From contig KN817522.1 in NCBI GenBank assembly GCA_000827495.1, positions 806,863-870,862 on the forward strand: DNA of 64,000 nt, in the 5' to 3' direction. Position numbers and translations under genes: made by a program. This stretch comes from Hypholoma sublateritium FD-334 SS-4. Its lineage: Eukaryota; Basidiomycota; Agaricomycetes; Agaricales; Strophariaceae. This document shows, piece by piece, positions 22,568 to 33,730 of the stretch (positions are counted from its first letter, which is position 1; each line of letters starts with the position of its first letter). A model generated the notes under the pieces. It was not told where the DNA came from, searched no databases, and saw nothing but the letters and a program-made list of their open reading frames with translations.

Positions 22568-24534
22568 TTGTAATGATACCGAGGAATTCATTTAAACGTC
22601 AAACGTACCATTAATGTCCGAACTTCCTGCAGATGAGAGAATAGGCTATGGCATTGCGAACAGCGGGTGGAAGTTGTATGTCCGTGATAGAAATGCACAC
22701 GCTGAAATCACAGCTGTCAGCGGAGGTCTCGAGTCTCAGCATATCAACAAAGTACATACCGGGCGGCGTATGCGCGAAGATCGATGGAGCAGTCATACGT
22801 CGGTCTTCGGGAAGAGGAGGGCAGGAGTGGTCAACGTTAAAGTCGACAAGTGGCGACGGGCGAAGTCGTTAAAGTCCACGAATGGCGATGGGCGAGAATG
22901 ATCCGCACAGCGTCCCCAAGGGCATGATGTAGTTGTGCGTCTGCGTCGGAGCGTGCTCATTTGAGCAGCATATTGGGGTGATACCTTGGTGGATGCAGGG
23001 CGCATTGCCGCGCTAGGCGGGGGCGGACGACTGGGCGGACGACTGTTCGTAAGTGGTGGCTTGTCGACGGCGAGGGCGAGTTCCTGTAGCTCTATCAATA
23101 CGGATGGGAACTTGCTCTGTGGGGAGCATGGAAGTAAGTGTTGTTTCACAGCAGAATGCAGTGCGTACTCACCTTCTGGCTGTCTCGAATCCGGGACCTT
23201 GTGTTTTTTCTCAGGTGCTGGTCTGACGCCGTCATGCACAGCGCTGAAAATGATGTATGGTGAGTGTCACTTCACCGCAGGATGCGCTGTGTACTTACCT
23301 GTAGGCCATGCGCTATACTACGTACACCGCCTCGTAGACGCCATCGCATGCGCTACCGATCCCGCGGTCTTCGAAGCTCGGGTGCCTATTTTTCAGGTAC
23401 GTGGCAAAATGCGTGTCGTTGACATACACGGTCATCGCTGTGCTGGTCAAGGTAGGCTGCGGGGTTGTCTGAGAGCGCGCCGTGGCGTCTGTGTTTCAGG
23501 AAGGTGAGTGTAACGCACGAGGAACAAATGCAGGTCTCACCTCGTCCGTGATCGAAGGAACAGCGCCGTTTTGGGTGCATCGTAATCCGGGTGCTCGCTG
23601 TGCTGGTCAAGGTGGGCTGCGGGGTCGTCTGGGAGCACGCCGTGGCGTCTGTGCTTCAGGAAGGTGAGTGTAACGCACGAGGAACGAACGCGGGTCTCAC
23701 CTCGTCCGTGATCGAAGGAACAGCGCCATTTTGGGCGCATCGTAATCCGGGTGCGCTCACATTTGAGCTCGTAGGTGGCCGTTGATTATCGAGCACGGGT
23801 TCGCCGACGGAGAGGTCTGGCTCCTGTGGGACGATGAATCAGAGGACTGCGCTCAGGCAGCTTGAATGGAAAGGTCGCACTGACTTACTAGTATGCGTCC
23901 CAGTCCGTGGGCTGTTTGTTGGTGAGTCAGCGCGGAGCAGAGCTCCATCCACAGCGCCGGGGTCCCCGCAGAGGCAGAGTCTCCGGAAGGTCAGCGTAAA
24001 GTAGGAAGCAGGGGGGTGGTACTGAGGGAAGATGATGGGAGGAACACAAGCAGAACAAAGCCCGAATGTTGCCGATGACCGGCAGCTCCATTTGAAACTC
24101 CGCGGGAAGCCAGATCTTAGCGGTTTCACGTCACGAAGCTCCTTACCTACCCGATTATCATCGTTCAGGGCAAGCTCCCCCTCTGCCATATTTTTGTTCT
24201 TTGTACTACAAAGCGCGTGTCAATCTCGGCCGCGCCAGGATGGCTGAAGCACCCTAGGCGCCTCCCGCGGCATCAGGCCCATGATCATTGTGAGCTTGAT
24301 CCGCTCTCTCAACAAAATATGTTTTTAAACTTTAAAAATCAGCGGACGTACCTCTCTCTTTCGAACCACCACATCGGAAATTCTTCTCTTCAAGATCATG
24401 ACCCCAAATAAAAGTACTAAATATTCTCATAGTAAGTTGTGTGTCTATTGCCCTGAAATATTGAACCCAACCTCCCTTCATGTTCAGCCCCAGGCCCACC
24501 TCTGCTGACGCNATCACGGGCTCATCGCGTGTTC
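22568..24534. other. Element interior with an unresolved minus-strand gene or gene relic
   Basis: No protein family recognised. On the minus strand there are short exon-like pieces with good donor/acceptor signals. One is a duplicated 108-nt exon (see 23435-23754) leading to an open piece MTVYVNDTHFATYLKNRH...EDRGIGSACDGVYEAVYVV with a stop at 23318. Upstream pieces (to about 24200) could not be joined with confidence. It may be a third cargo gene of the Plavaka-type element or its remains. The isolated N at 24512 lies just upstream of the next gene. Confidence 0.35.
23435..23754 (-). repeat. 160-bp tandem duplication (two units) containing one exon and one intron
   Basis: Units 23435-23594 and 23595-23754 are almost identical. 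On the minus strand each holds a 52-bp GTGAG...CACAG intron and a 108-nt open exon. Because 108 is a multiple of three, the duplication keeps the reading frame. Confidence 0.85.
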
Positions 24535-25392
24535 ATGAGTGCAAGCCCCAGGAAGAAAATTTTCGGACTGCAGGGAAATCGCAAAGGAGGGCGCCAGAAT
24601 AAGACTGAAGACAATATGGGCCCTCAGGATCAGTGAGTACCTTCAAGACTCTCCTCATTTGCTCTCTGTTCTCATTTAACGATGTTGTAGGTCCGAGTCG
24701 AATTTTACTGCGCCCAAGGAGGAGGAATCACAAATGGTCNAAACTCAAGACAGTCAAGCGTTCGTGCAGGCTGCCCTGGATCATCTTGATTGGACAGTGC
24801 CCGAGGATATCCGTAAGGCCAACNCGTCGGCTGTAGTAAGCAAATTTTCCATCAACTTCAAAACCACATCTGATCTTTCATTCAGAGCAATGCAGACACC
24901 TCTACCAATACGTCTGCCAATTCTAGCTTCAAGATGGACGACGAGTCTCAGCAGCCCTCTGAAAACATTCGCGAAGAATCTGAATCTGGTACTGAGACTG
25001 ATGGGATCCTTTTCGAACAGCCCGACCCGTCAAACCAGCTTGTGTTTAATATCCAGCACCTCCTCACAAATGTTCGTGAGATACGCCGCAAGGACCGCCT
25101 CGACTTGAAGGCGATGCGCAAGGAGATCAAGGCTCTCCAGGCTGGACGTGCGGCAGACGAGAACGAGAAGACAAGGCTCCGCAAAGCATATGATGACTTG
25201 GAGTCAGCGCGCNGCAGGGACCAACGCAAGTTGGACATTTTGGAAAAGGAGAGTGCGGCTTTGAAGGAGGCTAAAGCAGATGAACGCGATGAAACTCGCA
25301 GTGTTCTCGCAGAGCTTCATGCAATTGATATGTCGATGACCACTGTCCACAAACGTGTTGTCAAGTTGGTGTCGGATACAATGCATTTGTAG
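24535..25392 (+). CDS. Coiled-coil protein, transposon cargo, 3 exons
   Basis: ATG at 24535. Exons 24535-24632, 24691-24836 and 24887-25392; phases close. Short basic N-terminus (SPRKKIFGLQGNRKGG), then a polar middle with DHLDWTVPEDIRKAN. A long charged coiled coil fills the C-terminal half (QHLLTNVREIRRKDRLDLKA, ARXRDQRKLDILEKESAALK), ending DTMHL. No named family recognised. Three isolated N bases (24740, 24824, 25213) fall in the coding region and leave three residues unknown. Position between the transposase and the right end makes it part of the element. The coiled coil suggests a partner-binding or multimerising role (inference only). Confidence 0.6.
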
Positions 25393-25605
25393 TCTATTTT
25401 GTCAAAGCTTTTTGAAAATTAACTTCTTCGTTTACATGCTATGGTCGTCAATAAGATTTCCTCCTGCCTGATTTCAAAATATGGCGTATATACCTATGAT
25501 CTACTACTGGTACCTACTGACATTATGCACAGCCACCCATAGGACTACTAATTCAAGCATTAATGGGTGATCAACTGATCGTGCTACCAAGTACTACATG
25601 GAAGT
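25393..25605. other. Right subterminal region of the Plavaka-type element
   Basis: AT-rich with short motifs: CCTACTG at 25514, and CTACCAAGTACTACATG at 25584-25600, which resembles CTACCAAGTACTACGTG at about 17309-17325 near the left end. Likely transposase-binding or structural subterminal repeats (inference). Confidence 0.4.
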
Positions 25606-25626
25606 ACCCTGCCTACCACACCTATC
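25606..25626 (-). repeat. Candidate right terminal inverted repeat of the Plavaka-type element
   Basis: Reverse complement reads GATAGGTGTGGTAGGCAGGGT, 16/21 identical to 17187-17207. Confidence 0.45.
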
Positions 25627-25734
25627 AAAAGTAAGTGCCATCTACTGGGAATTTAATTGTTTCCTGATGAACGGCTCTGGCGTGAATTCCGTGGTAATGC
25701 AATGTTATTACAACAAATTCACGACATCCGCATT

Positions 25735-26190
25735 TGATTGACTCTGAAGCTGCAGTTCGTTGTGAGCCTCCGAGCCTCCGATATCCTGTAGATAGTTGAT
25801 GAAATTCTTACAGCGGCTCCGTCATCATATGGAAGGAAAACATCAATTACGTAGCCCTGCGAACATTATTACACCAAATGCGCGATATCGCATCTAGATT
25901 ATTAACCGGGCCTACAGCCATCTACACATATACGGTGTTGTGAATTGAACTCAATTTTAAAATGGTGTTGTAAACCTCTGAAAATCCAACGCCTTGCAGA
26001 CAATTAATGAGAGTATTTCAGCCACTCCATCATCATACAGAAGGAGATGTCCACTCCACGGCAGCGCAACGTCCTTATGACGAAATCGCAAAACCACGTC
26101 TGGATTATCAGTCGGACCTACGACTATCTGCGCATATCTGGCGTTGTGAATTGATCTGAAATACGCCCACTTCTTCGTAGCGTCGACAAT
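25735..26190 (+). repeat. Diverged tandem repeat array, right flank of the Plavaka-type element
   Basis: Units with cores near 25786 and 25993 align, in the same orientation, with the units at 16560-17140. Shared blocks are TTGTGAG-CTCCG-GCCT, GATGA-A-TCTTACAGCGGCTC and GTCATCATA-GGAAGG, and TGAATTC-GTGGTA upstream. Confidence 0.7.
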
Positions 26191-26795
26191 CGTCCGCAAT
26201 GCATTTCAAGTGTTCGTATGATTAGATAAGAACCTCCTTGATTTCCTGATGGCATCCTGGTTCTCTTTTACTGACAAGGCTCACTTGCCCTCCCTCACTA
26301 TACTTCCACACTCATTTAACACCCAACACTTATTTTGAAATTTCATTATAAGTCGTGCATTGAACCACTGTACATTATCACAATTTTTTCTGCATATACC
26401 CACAATTTCGTCATATGGCATTTCTCTATTTTTTGTCCTCTGCAAGTGGCATGGAATGGAATTTCTCGTCATCGATGAGACAAACTCGGAACGCTCACGT
26501 CCGAGGGTCCCACGTATTCTGAGTTATAATTAGACAGACGCGTCCAATAGGTACGCGTCTGCAACGGCGGACATGTTCCGTTTTCGAACTGACTTACAAC
26601 ATAGTCCAGGCCAAACTTACGAGCATCTGCTAACCTGTGAGTCAGTGGTTCGGCTACCACTAGACCAGAGGTGATATTGAAGTCTAGAACGGCAGAACCT
26701 TTTGGACGCTAGAGGTTCAAATACTCTTTGATGGATGTTAGTGCGAAATCAACGCCTCATAATCGTCGCGCCCTCACAACAAGCACATCTCAGAA
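26191..26795. other. Intergenic; no gene supported
   Basis: AT-rich to 26460. A tRNA-like A-box word (TGGTCTAGTGGTA on the minus strand, 26655-26667) is present but no cloverleaf could be built. Upstream region of the monooxygenase. Confidence 0.4.
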
Positions 26796-29016
26796 ATGGC
26801 CTCTCTTGCAGTAGACAAAGTTGTCAAAGTGTTGATTGTGGGTGCTTGCCGTTCTGTCACCATATTTCTTCTGCCAACTCGACCAATGTGCGGTTCGTCA
26901 CTGTATACAGAGTGGAGCAGGTCCATCTGGGCTTGTTCTTGCATTATCACTCCGGAAAAATGGGATCCCAGTGCGAATAATAGACAAGGAACTTGGCCCT
27001 AGACTTGGAGAGCGTGGAGCTGGTGTTTCTGTAAGTTTTTTTTGCAACAAGAGCCCCGGCCTGCGAATACCGGACCGTGACTCGCATCTTATCACCGCTC
27101 ATAGGCAAGGTCTCTTGAGCTTCACAAAATCCTCGGAACTTTTCCCGATGTATATGGCGACAACAGGAAACCAATACCTTGGAGAAGAGATTACGACCCC
27201 CTTGACGGCCATAAGATTGTCAAAACCTTTTCCATGGTACCAATCTCCGAGCCCACTATTGGGATACCACACGTAAAGAGTCATCTTCTCAGTACGTCTG
27301 CTACGACGGCACACTGACGATGTAATTAACAGGGTAGTCCCATTTTTCTCGGACAAAATCACCACGAACGCATCCTTCGTTCGCATCTCGCAGAGCTTGG
27401 GACGACAGTCGAGTTCGGAACGGAGCTTCTCAACTTCACCCAGTCCGAAAACGAAGTTAATGTTGAAACTATCCATCGTACGCCGGACGGAAAGGAAGAA
27501 GTCAGCCAGTCAACTGCGTCGTGGCTTATTGGCGCGGATGGAGCTCACAGCGCTATTCGCAAAACACTCGGACTCGAATTTCTAGGAGAGACGATCGACA
27601 GCATAGCTTTGGCTTTTGGTGACTTCAAGATAAGTGGCCCGCCTCGAAAGGTAAAGATTTTTAGCCACCTTCCTCGTTCACGAAAGCTGACCTTTGTCCT
27701 AGTTTTTGGAGCAATGGGGCGACGTGAAAACACGCTTGTGCGTTGTCATTCCATTTTGTACCTTCAAATGTCCTAAAAAACCTACCCACAGCACCTTCAC
27801 CCGTCCCTCCGCCCAAGACCCGGATGTTTTGAATTTTATGATGGCTGGAGATATCAACATCGAAGAAATATTGTCCAGTTCCAAAGCGACTACTGAAGCA
27901 TTTTACAATATATCCGGGAGACGGGATATTATTATTGAAGATGTCATATGGTCTTCAAAGTACAGGTGAGCTAAGTCCTCGTGATTGCTTAAACATACTG
28001 ATCGTCTCGTCTCGTAGGCCAAATATCCGTATGGTTAATAAACTCAGAGTTGGTAGAGTGTTTCTAGCTGGAGGTTAGTCCCCGTAATTGTGGTCTTTTT
28101 ACGCAGTGTTACTCAATCTTTTAATCTCTGAACAGATGCTGCCCATTGTCACAGTCCCACCGGCGGCCAGGTAGGCTGCATTCATAGTTGTTTGACTGAC
28201 AACGTTAATTTACCGTTCACAGGGTCTAAATTCTAGCATCCAAGATGCCGTCAGTAACTCTTCGAATTATTTCATCTTCATCTTTTCACATTTTTATCTC
28301 GCTCCTCTTTCGCTCCGCAGTTCAATCTAGGCTGGAAATTAGCACTGGTGGAAAAGGGCCACGCTTCAGAATCTCTGCTCGATACCTATGCCGAAGAGCG
28401 TCTACCTGTCATTGCAGAGATGTTAAACAAGACCACCGAGCTACTGAAGCACTCCCCACTTGCCGGCAAGGCAGCCCCCCCACGCTCTCAAGCTGATAAT
28501 ATTCGAGCAGACATGTCTCAGCTGGGAGTAACATACCGAGGGAGCTCTATAATCCTACAAAAAGCAACAAACGCTGGTTTGATACAAAACATCGGCTACA
28601 ACAAAGCCAGCGTTGATGCTGCACAGCCGGGTGATAGGGCACCTGAAGCGCCCGGCCTGGTTGACGTCTCTGGGAACACATTCAGCGTTTACAGCCTTCT
28701 TTCTCCCAGTCGTCACACCGTGTTCATCTTCTCAGGCGGTTACTCTGGCGAAGACTTGGATCGTATTTCGGGACTCGTACGTCAACAACCCGTGGATACG
28801 GTACACGGCGTCCTCGTCCACAGCGCGCAGACGACGCCTGCCGATAATTGCAAGTTCGAAAAACTGCTTGACGAGAAAGGAAATGCACACGCGACATACA
28901 AAGTGGATGGTCCGTGCATTGTTATTGTTCGCCCCGACGGCGTCATTGGCGCGCGTGTCGATGATCCATCTGGCGTTGCTCAATACTTCAAGACCGTGTT
29001 TCAAGACCATGTTTAA
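26796..29016 (+). CDS. FAD-dependent aromatic monooxygenase (phenol hydroxylase-like) with thioredoxin-like C-terminus, 9 exons
   Basis: Exons 26796-26837, 26911-27030, 27105-27272, 27333-27650, 27703-27965, 28018-28073, 28136-28170, 28223-28249 and 28321-29016, 574 aa with all phases closing. It is a class A flavoprotein hydroxylase of the PheA/TfdB type. Motifs are the Rossmann GxGxxG (ISGAGPSG, about 14-21), the DG motif WLIGADGAHSAIRKTLG (about 174-190) and the GD motif VFLAGDAAHCHSPTGGQGLN (about 318-337). NLGWKLALVEKGHASESLLDTY follows. The last 150 residues resemble the thioredoxin-like domain of phenol hydroxylase (FSVYSLLSPSRHTVFIFSGG, CIVIVRPDGVIG), without a CxxC pair, as expected for this structural domain. 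Predicted to hydroxylate an aromatic substrate with NAD(P)H and O2. The substrate is not deducible; no biosynthetic partner genes lie beside it. Confidence 0.88.
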
Positions 29017-29673
29017 TAATTAAATGAGTGGCGAGTCCTCTGGAGTTTGAGATCTTTCTTTGAAATGTTTGCTCAATGTCAACAGTTGGCGTTTTGTTTG
29101 AGAGGACGGCGGTAGCGATAAGGAAACTAACTGCAATTGAGTTGTAATTCGGGTGCCGGTTGAGAGTCTCTTCCAGTCAGCACAACAACACAACACAAAA
29201 GATCTTCGAGCAATTCAGGATGTCGGGCCTCGGCGGAAATAAACCTGGCCACGGTGTTGTAACTTATCAGTTCGCTTAGGTTCGCTTGGGGTTTTGCATG
29301 CGGTAGATTTTGCACAGTATTTACTTATCTCTATGTACAGCTGCGGCAGACTGGGATTCCGTGGAGGCTTGGTGTTCTTTCCGGTGAAAGACATTGTTGG
29401 AAGGACCTGCATGACATTGGAGACAACCCGAGTCGTGCCTAAGTCGTACCGGGAGGGAGCTGGACAAGTTGGCGGCACAGTGGCGTCGATATAAACCTAT
29501 GGGGTTATATTGCGCTCTTAATTTGGCATTTCCATCAGTCACTAAAACGTTTATCAATATCGTCAGCGAGCTTGACACCAATGTCCTGATTTTTCTCCAC
29601 TGTTTATTGTCGCCTCCCACCCCGTCCGATGACCAAGTGATTCCCCTCCCCTCGTCCCCGCTTCACGCTGCTC
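29017..29673. other. Intergenic, nothing recognised
   Basis: 3' end of the monooxygenase and 5' region of the first DUF6533 gene. Pyrimidine-rich tract just before the ATG at 29674, as often seen at basidiomycete start sites. Confidence 0.4.
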
Positions 29674-31197
29674 ATGGCCGACGTGACGATTGAAGAGGCC
29701 CTGAGTGGTATCGCAGCACTCGCACACCAATATGCTACTTCCGACGTGAGCTATATATGGCAGGCCGAAGGGACCATTTTGGAGGCGCGGTATGCGATTG
29801 CGGCAATCTTCGGTCTTCAGGTGTATGAATGGATATCTGGGTGTGTGGCCTATTCTGCTGACGGTGCGAGAGGGAGGAACTCATGATACCAGGCTCCAGG
29901 AAGAAATCCATTTGGTGAGTAATATTATAACTTTTATTTGCTATATTCGACTTGCAATCCTCCTCTTAGATCCATCGCGCAAGATGGACGTTGATCAAGA
30001 CTCTATATCTTCTTTGCCGCTACTATCCTATGGCACTGTGGTTGGTCGTAATGTGGGCCTACGTTGGGGACCATGATGGAGACACATGCTCTCGCGTTGC
30101 TCGTGGAGTTCATGCTGTCCTAGCTCCATGTGTGCGTATCTTTTTCTTCTTCTCGATTGCCAGTTGCTGACAATGAAGCTTCTGAGTAGCAATTCTTTTC
30201 TCAAGGTAAATCAGTTGGCCGTCTCGCCCTCACACATCCCTGACAATTGTGCCAGCTGTGATGCTCATGCGAGCCTATGGGTTCGCGGGGCGCAGTAAAC
30301 GGGTTTTGGCACTCCTGGGATCGTTTTACGTAGGCCTTTTGGGAGTCGACATCTGGGCATTTTGCACACATGTCGAAATACCTCCCCCAGCATTTTACTT
30401 CCTCTTCGACCTCTTCTTCGGAGGAACCGGGTGTTTCCCTAACTATGGGAGTAACGCTATGGCTGTCCGGATCGGGGTCAGTGGAATTTTCTGTTTTTCA
30501 TTTATGGTTTGTGCTGATCGTCGATGCAATAATCAGGCTTCAATGGTATATTTGGATATTTTATCGGAGTATAGGATGTTACTAAGTATCGTTATCAGCT
30601 TGCCGCCATTGTCATGGATTTCTTATCTCTTGTTGTGGTCGTCGTTGTACGTGTCGTTTTTAACGCCCCAATCCAAAATAGAGATCATTAGCTGACGAAT
30701 TCTGTGGCAGTTTTGCATACATTCTGGATGGCATCGCGATGTATCCCTGGCGCGATATTTTGTCCACCAAGGTCGGCAGCAAATACCTATATCCATTCTT
30801 TACTCATTTGGATGCACCCAGGCCTGACGGCATTTGCTTTTGTCTCCTGCGTCAGTGTTACAACAGCTATTACTTTTTTCCGGTATGTCGGAAGCTTCAA
30901 TTGGAGTAACTTTGAAAGTTTGACAAATGAACAGACCACCCCGTTATCACACTGGAGTGGGAATCCCTCTGATCCTAGTAATACCCAATCTTGTTGCTTG
31001 CAGAGTGTACGTGAATAGTGGGATTCTTATCGTTCCCGTTACTAATGTTTCCTTCATTCCTCAGTATCTTGCAACTGCGCGCACAGGTAATTCCGACCGA
31101 ATCTGAATTAGAAAGACGACATTCAGGTCTTGTCCGCGATGCACTGCGCTATCACGAATCCGATTCCTGGGTAATAAAAGATGACACACTACCATAG
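29674..31197 (+). CDS. DUF6533 multi-pass membrane protein, copy 1, 10 exons
   Basis: Exons 29674-29840, 29893-29914, 29970-30131, 30190-30205, 30256-30476, 30599-30646, 30711-30771, 30822-30882, 30935-31006 and 31065-31197, 320 aa. The DUF6533 start is ARYAIAAIFGLQVYEWI, LQEEIHL, then RWTLIKTLYLLCRYYPMALW. It is followed by helices such as AVMLMRAYGFAGRSKRVLAL, LAAIVMDFLSLVVVVV, LTAFAFVSCVSVTTAITFF and GIPLILVIPNLVACRV. The family looks like a seven-helix membrane protein; its role is unknown. The cytoplasmic-looking tail ends SDSWVIKDDTLP, matched by DIWVIHDSP and DAWVIQDW in the other copies. This copy lacks the 11-nt exon of copies 2 and 3; exon 9 reads through into ACRV. Confidence 0.82.
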
Positions 31198-32047
31198 ATC
31201 CATACACCCCGTCAATCATATCTTGCAATAGCCTAACTCGAATACCTATGGACACAGGTGTATATTAGTTTTATGTGGATGCCCTAACCCAAAATTGCTC
31301 GCTCTCCCGCCTTATTTGCTCTCCACCTACCTATTCATGTAATACCCTATCCACAACGGACTCCTTATTCTTGGCCACTTTCATTTCGCATTGGTATGAA
31401 ACATACACATCTTCAGCCAAATTATAAATCCAAGCCTGAGGCAACTCTCAGTTGACCAATGGTTTCAAGAACCGTCAGCACGTACGTACCTCTACCTTTT
31501 TTGCCGCTCAGATTACCTTAGCACGCCGTTTTTGAATTTGACGCGCACTTTTAGACCCGTTTGCTGACCTGTCTGTTTCAACTTCTTGCTATCATAGTAT
31601 CAATCAATTTTAAGTATGATACTAATGCCAATTGGTGCAATCTAGACTTCAAACCTTCGCAACCGTGACCTTCAAGTGCTTATTGATACGCATACTTTGC
31701 GCAAACTATAGACTTTCCACTTATAAAAAAGACGACTTCTCTTATACTCACCCTGTGGTAACTGCGAGAATAGAGTTTACCTTTCGAAGGCCCTGGAGTC
31801 ATGGGGAAATCTGATGCGGCGATCATGGCATGTCATGACAATCGTCTCTTTCTCTGCTCCCACGCGATATCAGTGACAGATGTATCATAGCTCACGCGCA
31901 CGTTTATTGGTCAAGGTATGCTTAAGGTACATATATATTCCTCTGCTTCTAGTACCTCCTAGCCCTGCTTATGTGCCATTCACCGCTTCCCCCTCTTGTA
32001 CTGCTCAGTATTGCTCATCGTTCAACTTTCGCGGAACAAAACAGCAT
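31198..32047. other. Intergenic between DUF6533 copies 1 and 2
   Basis: 850 bp, AT-rich, no supported gene. Confidence 0.4.
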
Positions 32048-33730
32048 ATGGATAGCCCTCAGAGTGTCGCATTTTCTCTTCGTGATACTGGCTCCAGCAA
32101 TACTAACTCCCCAGAGTTCGTTGTGGGACTTGAGACCTTCAAGCTGCTTCAAAATGTTCGATACAGCCTAGCTGCTGTTGCCTGCATCATTTTGTATGAA
32201 TGGCTGATCAAGTACGTTCTTAATAACACATCGGTTTATGCACTTTTGTTCTGACGATGTCTTAGCCTACCGGAGGAGATTAGACTTGTATGATTCTCAG
32301 TTCATCGGCGTCAGCTGGAACTCACCACATCTTTCACACTCGCAGATCTACCCAAGTCGGTGGTCATCCGTGAAGATAGGCTATCTGCTATGCCGTTACT
32401 ATCCGTTGCTATACTACCCTGTTGTACTCTGGGCCTATTGCGGGGACTATCAACCTTCGTTTTGCAAAAAGGTTGTCCGGCCTGTGCATGCTTTGTTGGC
32501 ACCGTTTGTGAGTTGCAATTTACAAAACGGTAACTTTCTTCAACTGAATCTTTGTAGCATTTTCTTGGGCAATGTGTGTGCAGCCTGGTCCTTTTATCTA
32601 GCCTCATACATGGGGGCTCATCCATACTCTCAAAACTAGCCGTGATGTTCATGCGGGCTTACGCATTCTCTGGAAGGAACCAAAAAGTCCTGGCGGTGCT
32701 GTGTTCAGCGTACATTGGCCTGATTGGAGGCGACATTTACCTCTTCTTTGTAAACGTTCCGGTTCCCCACCTGGGGGAGTTCGGCCTATCACTGCCTCAG
32801 GGTGGTGGCTGCTTCCCTGATTATACCACAGCGATATTTGGGTCTCGAATTGGGGTGAGTAATTTTCATGCAGTTGCAGCAGTGCTGAGCGCTGACACAC
32901 GAACCGGTCAATGTCAGATTGCGATGGTGAATGGTACTTTGATCATTCATCAGTCGTTCTCACATTAGTGCTGCTCTCTAAGATAGGTGCTATTTCGCTC
33001 GACTTACTTTCTCTAGGTATCGTAATTATAGTACGTTAAATATGTTTTCTGCTCGGTTACTACGGCGCTCACTGCTATGTCAAGTATTGCACCAAGAACC
33101 ATACCGGTCGGACTCCTCTTGCCGGTTATTTTCTTAAGCAAGGTATGTTTATTTTAAACCAAACTTCCTTGCCATATGGTACCTTGTAACATGATCTACC
33201 ATTTAGGCCTGATCACATTTGCGTGGATATCTATCACCAATGTAATCTCAGTTATCGTTTATTTCAAGTAAGTTCCTCCCCATGTTATCTCGTCTGGATT
33301 ATGTTCACAATGCATCATCGCACCAAAAGGGCCCATGATCCATTCAGCGGACTTGGTCTGCCCTTCATTCTCGTAATCTCAAACATTCTCGTAAGTTGAT
33401 GCCACGCCTGATCCTTTACCTGTCCCTACTACAACAAAGCACTGATTAAGTTCTCTCTATCTTCTGTCCGTGGATTTATTTATCCGTACGTCAGGCTTGT
33501 CGTCTGTGAGTCTATTATTGCTATATCGTCTGTTTTGTCCAGGAACTGGATCTGATTTCGGTTTTTGCAGTATATTGTCCCTTCGAGTCCATGTAAGGCC
33601 TACCGATACCCAGTTGTCAAGAGAATATTCGGCACTAGTTCATGCGGCATTTGACACCGAATCGTTACCCCAAAGTAACGATATATGGGTCATTCACGAT
33701 TCTCCAGCAGAGGATAACCAGATGGCTTGA
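32048..33730 (+). CDS. DUF6533 multi-pass membrane protein, copy 2, 11 exons
   Basis: ATG at 32048. Exons 32048-32211, 32266-32287, 32346-32507, 32558-32573, 32640-32854, 32983-33030, 33085-33142, 33207-33267, 33330-33390, 33495-33505 and 33571-33730, 325 aa, phases closing. The DUF6533 core is VRYSLAAVACIILYEWLI, LPEEIRL, SRWSSVKIGYLLCRYYPLLYY and WAYCGDYQPSFCKK. Later helices include VMFMRAYAFSGRNQKVLAVL, IGAISLDLLSLGIVII and GLITFAWISITNVISVIVYF, and the tail ends DIWVIHDSPAEDNQMA. Exons 2, 4 and 10 are only 22, 16 and 11 nt. Two acceptors are AAG rather than the preferred CAG/TAG (32980-32982, 33082-33084). A likely paralogue of the neighbours by tandem duplication. Confidence 0.82.

Larger units (their letters stand above)
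17187..25626. mobile_element. Candidate Plavaka (CACTA-like) DNA transposon, about 8.4 kb
   Basis: Contains a Plavaka-type transposase, a divergent DUF6532 gene and a coiled-coil gene. Candidate ends are an imperfect 21-bp inverted pair: 17187-17207 (GATAG, 5 variable bases, GTAGGCAGGGT) and 25606-25626 as its reverse complement, 16 of 21 positions identical. Inside the ends are subterminal CAGTAGG motifs on the left (17195, 17217, 17228) and CCTACTG on the right (25514), as CACTA-like elements carry. Outside, the same satellite lies on both sides in one orientation. Seen: genes, inverted pair, flanking repeats. Inferred: that this pair marks the true ends. No short target duplication was identified. 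Confidence 0.6.

Noticed and set aside
26540..26700. tRNA-like A-box (TGGTCTAGTGGTA) on the minus strand with a loose B-box-like GTTCGAAAAC downstream.
   Set aside because: No acceptor stem or anticodon arm can be folded, and the T-arm does not pair. At most a decayed tRNA-derived repeat.
26838..26910. Monooxygenase first taken as a pseudogene because VLIVG is followed by a non-matching sequence.
   Set aside because: A GTGGGT donor one codon earlier and the ACAG acceptor at 26910 restore ISGAGPSG in frame; all nine exons then close.
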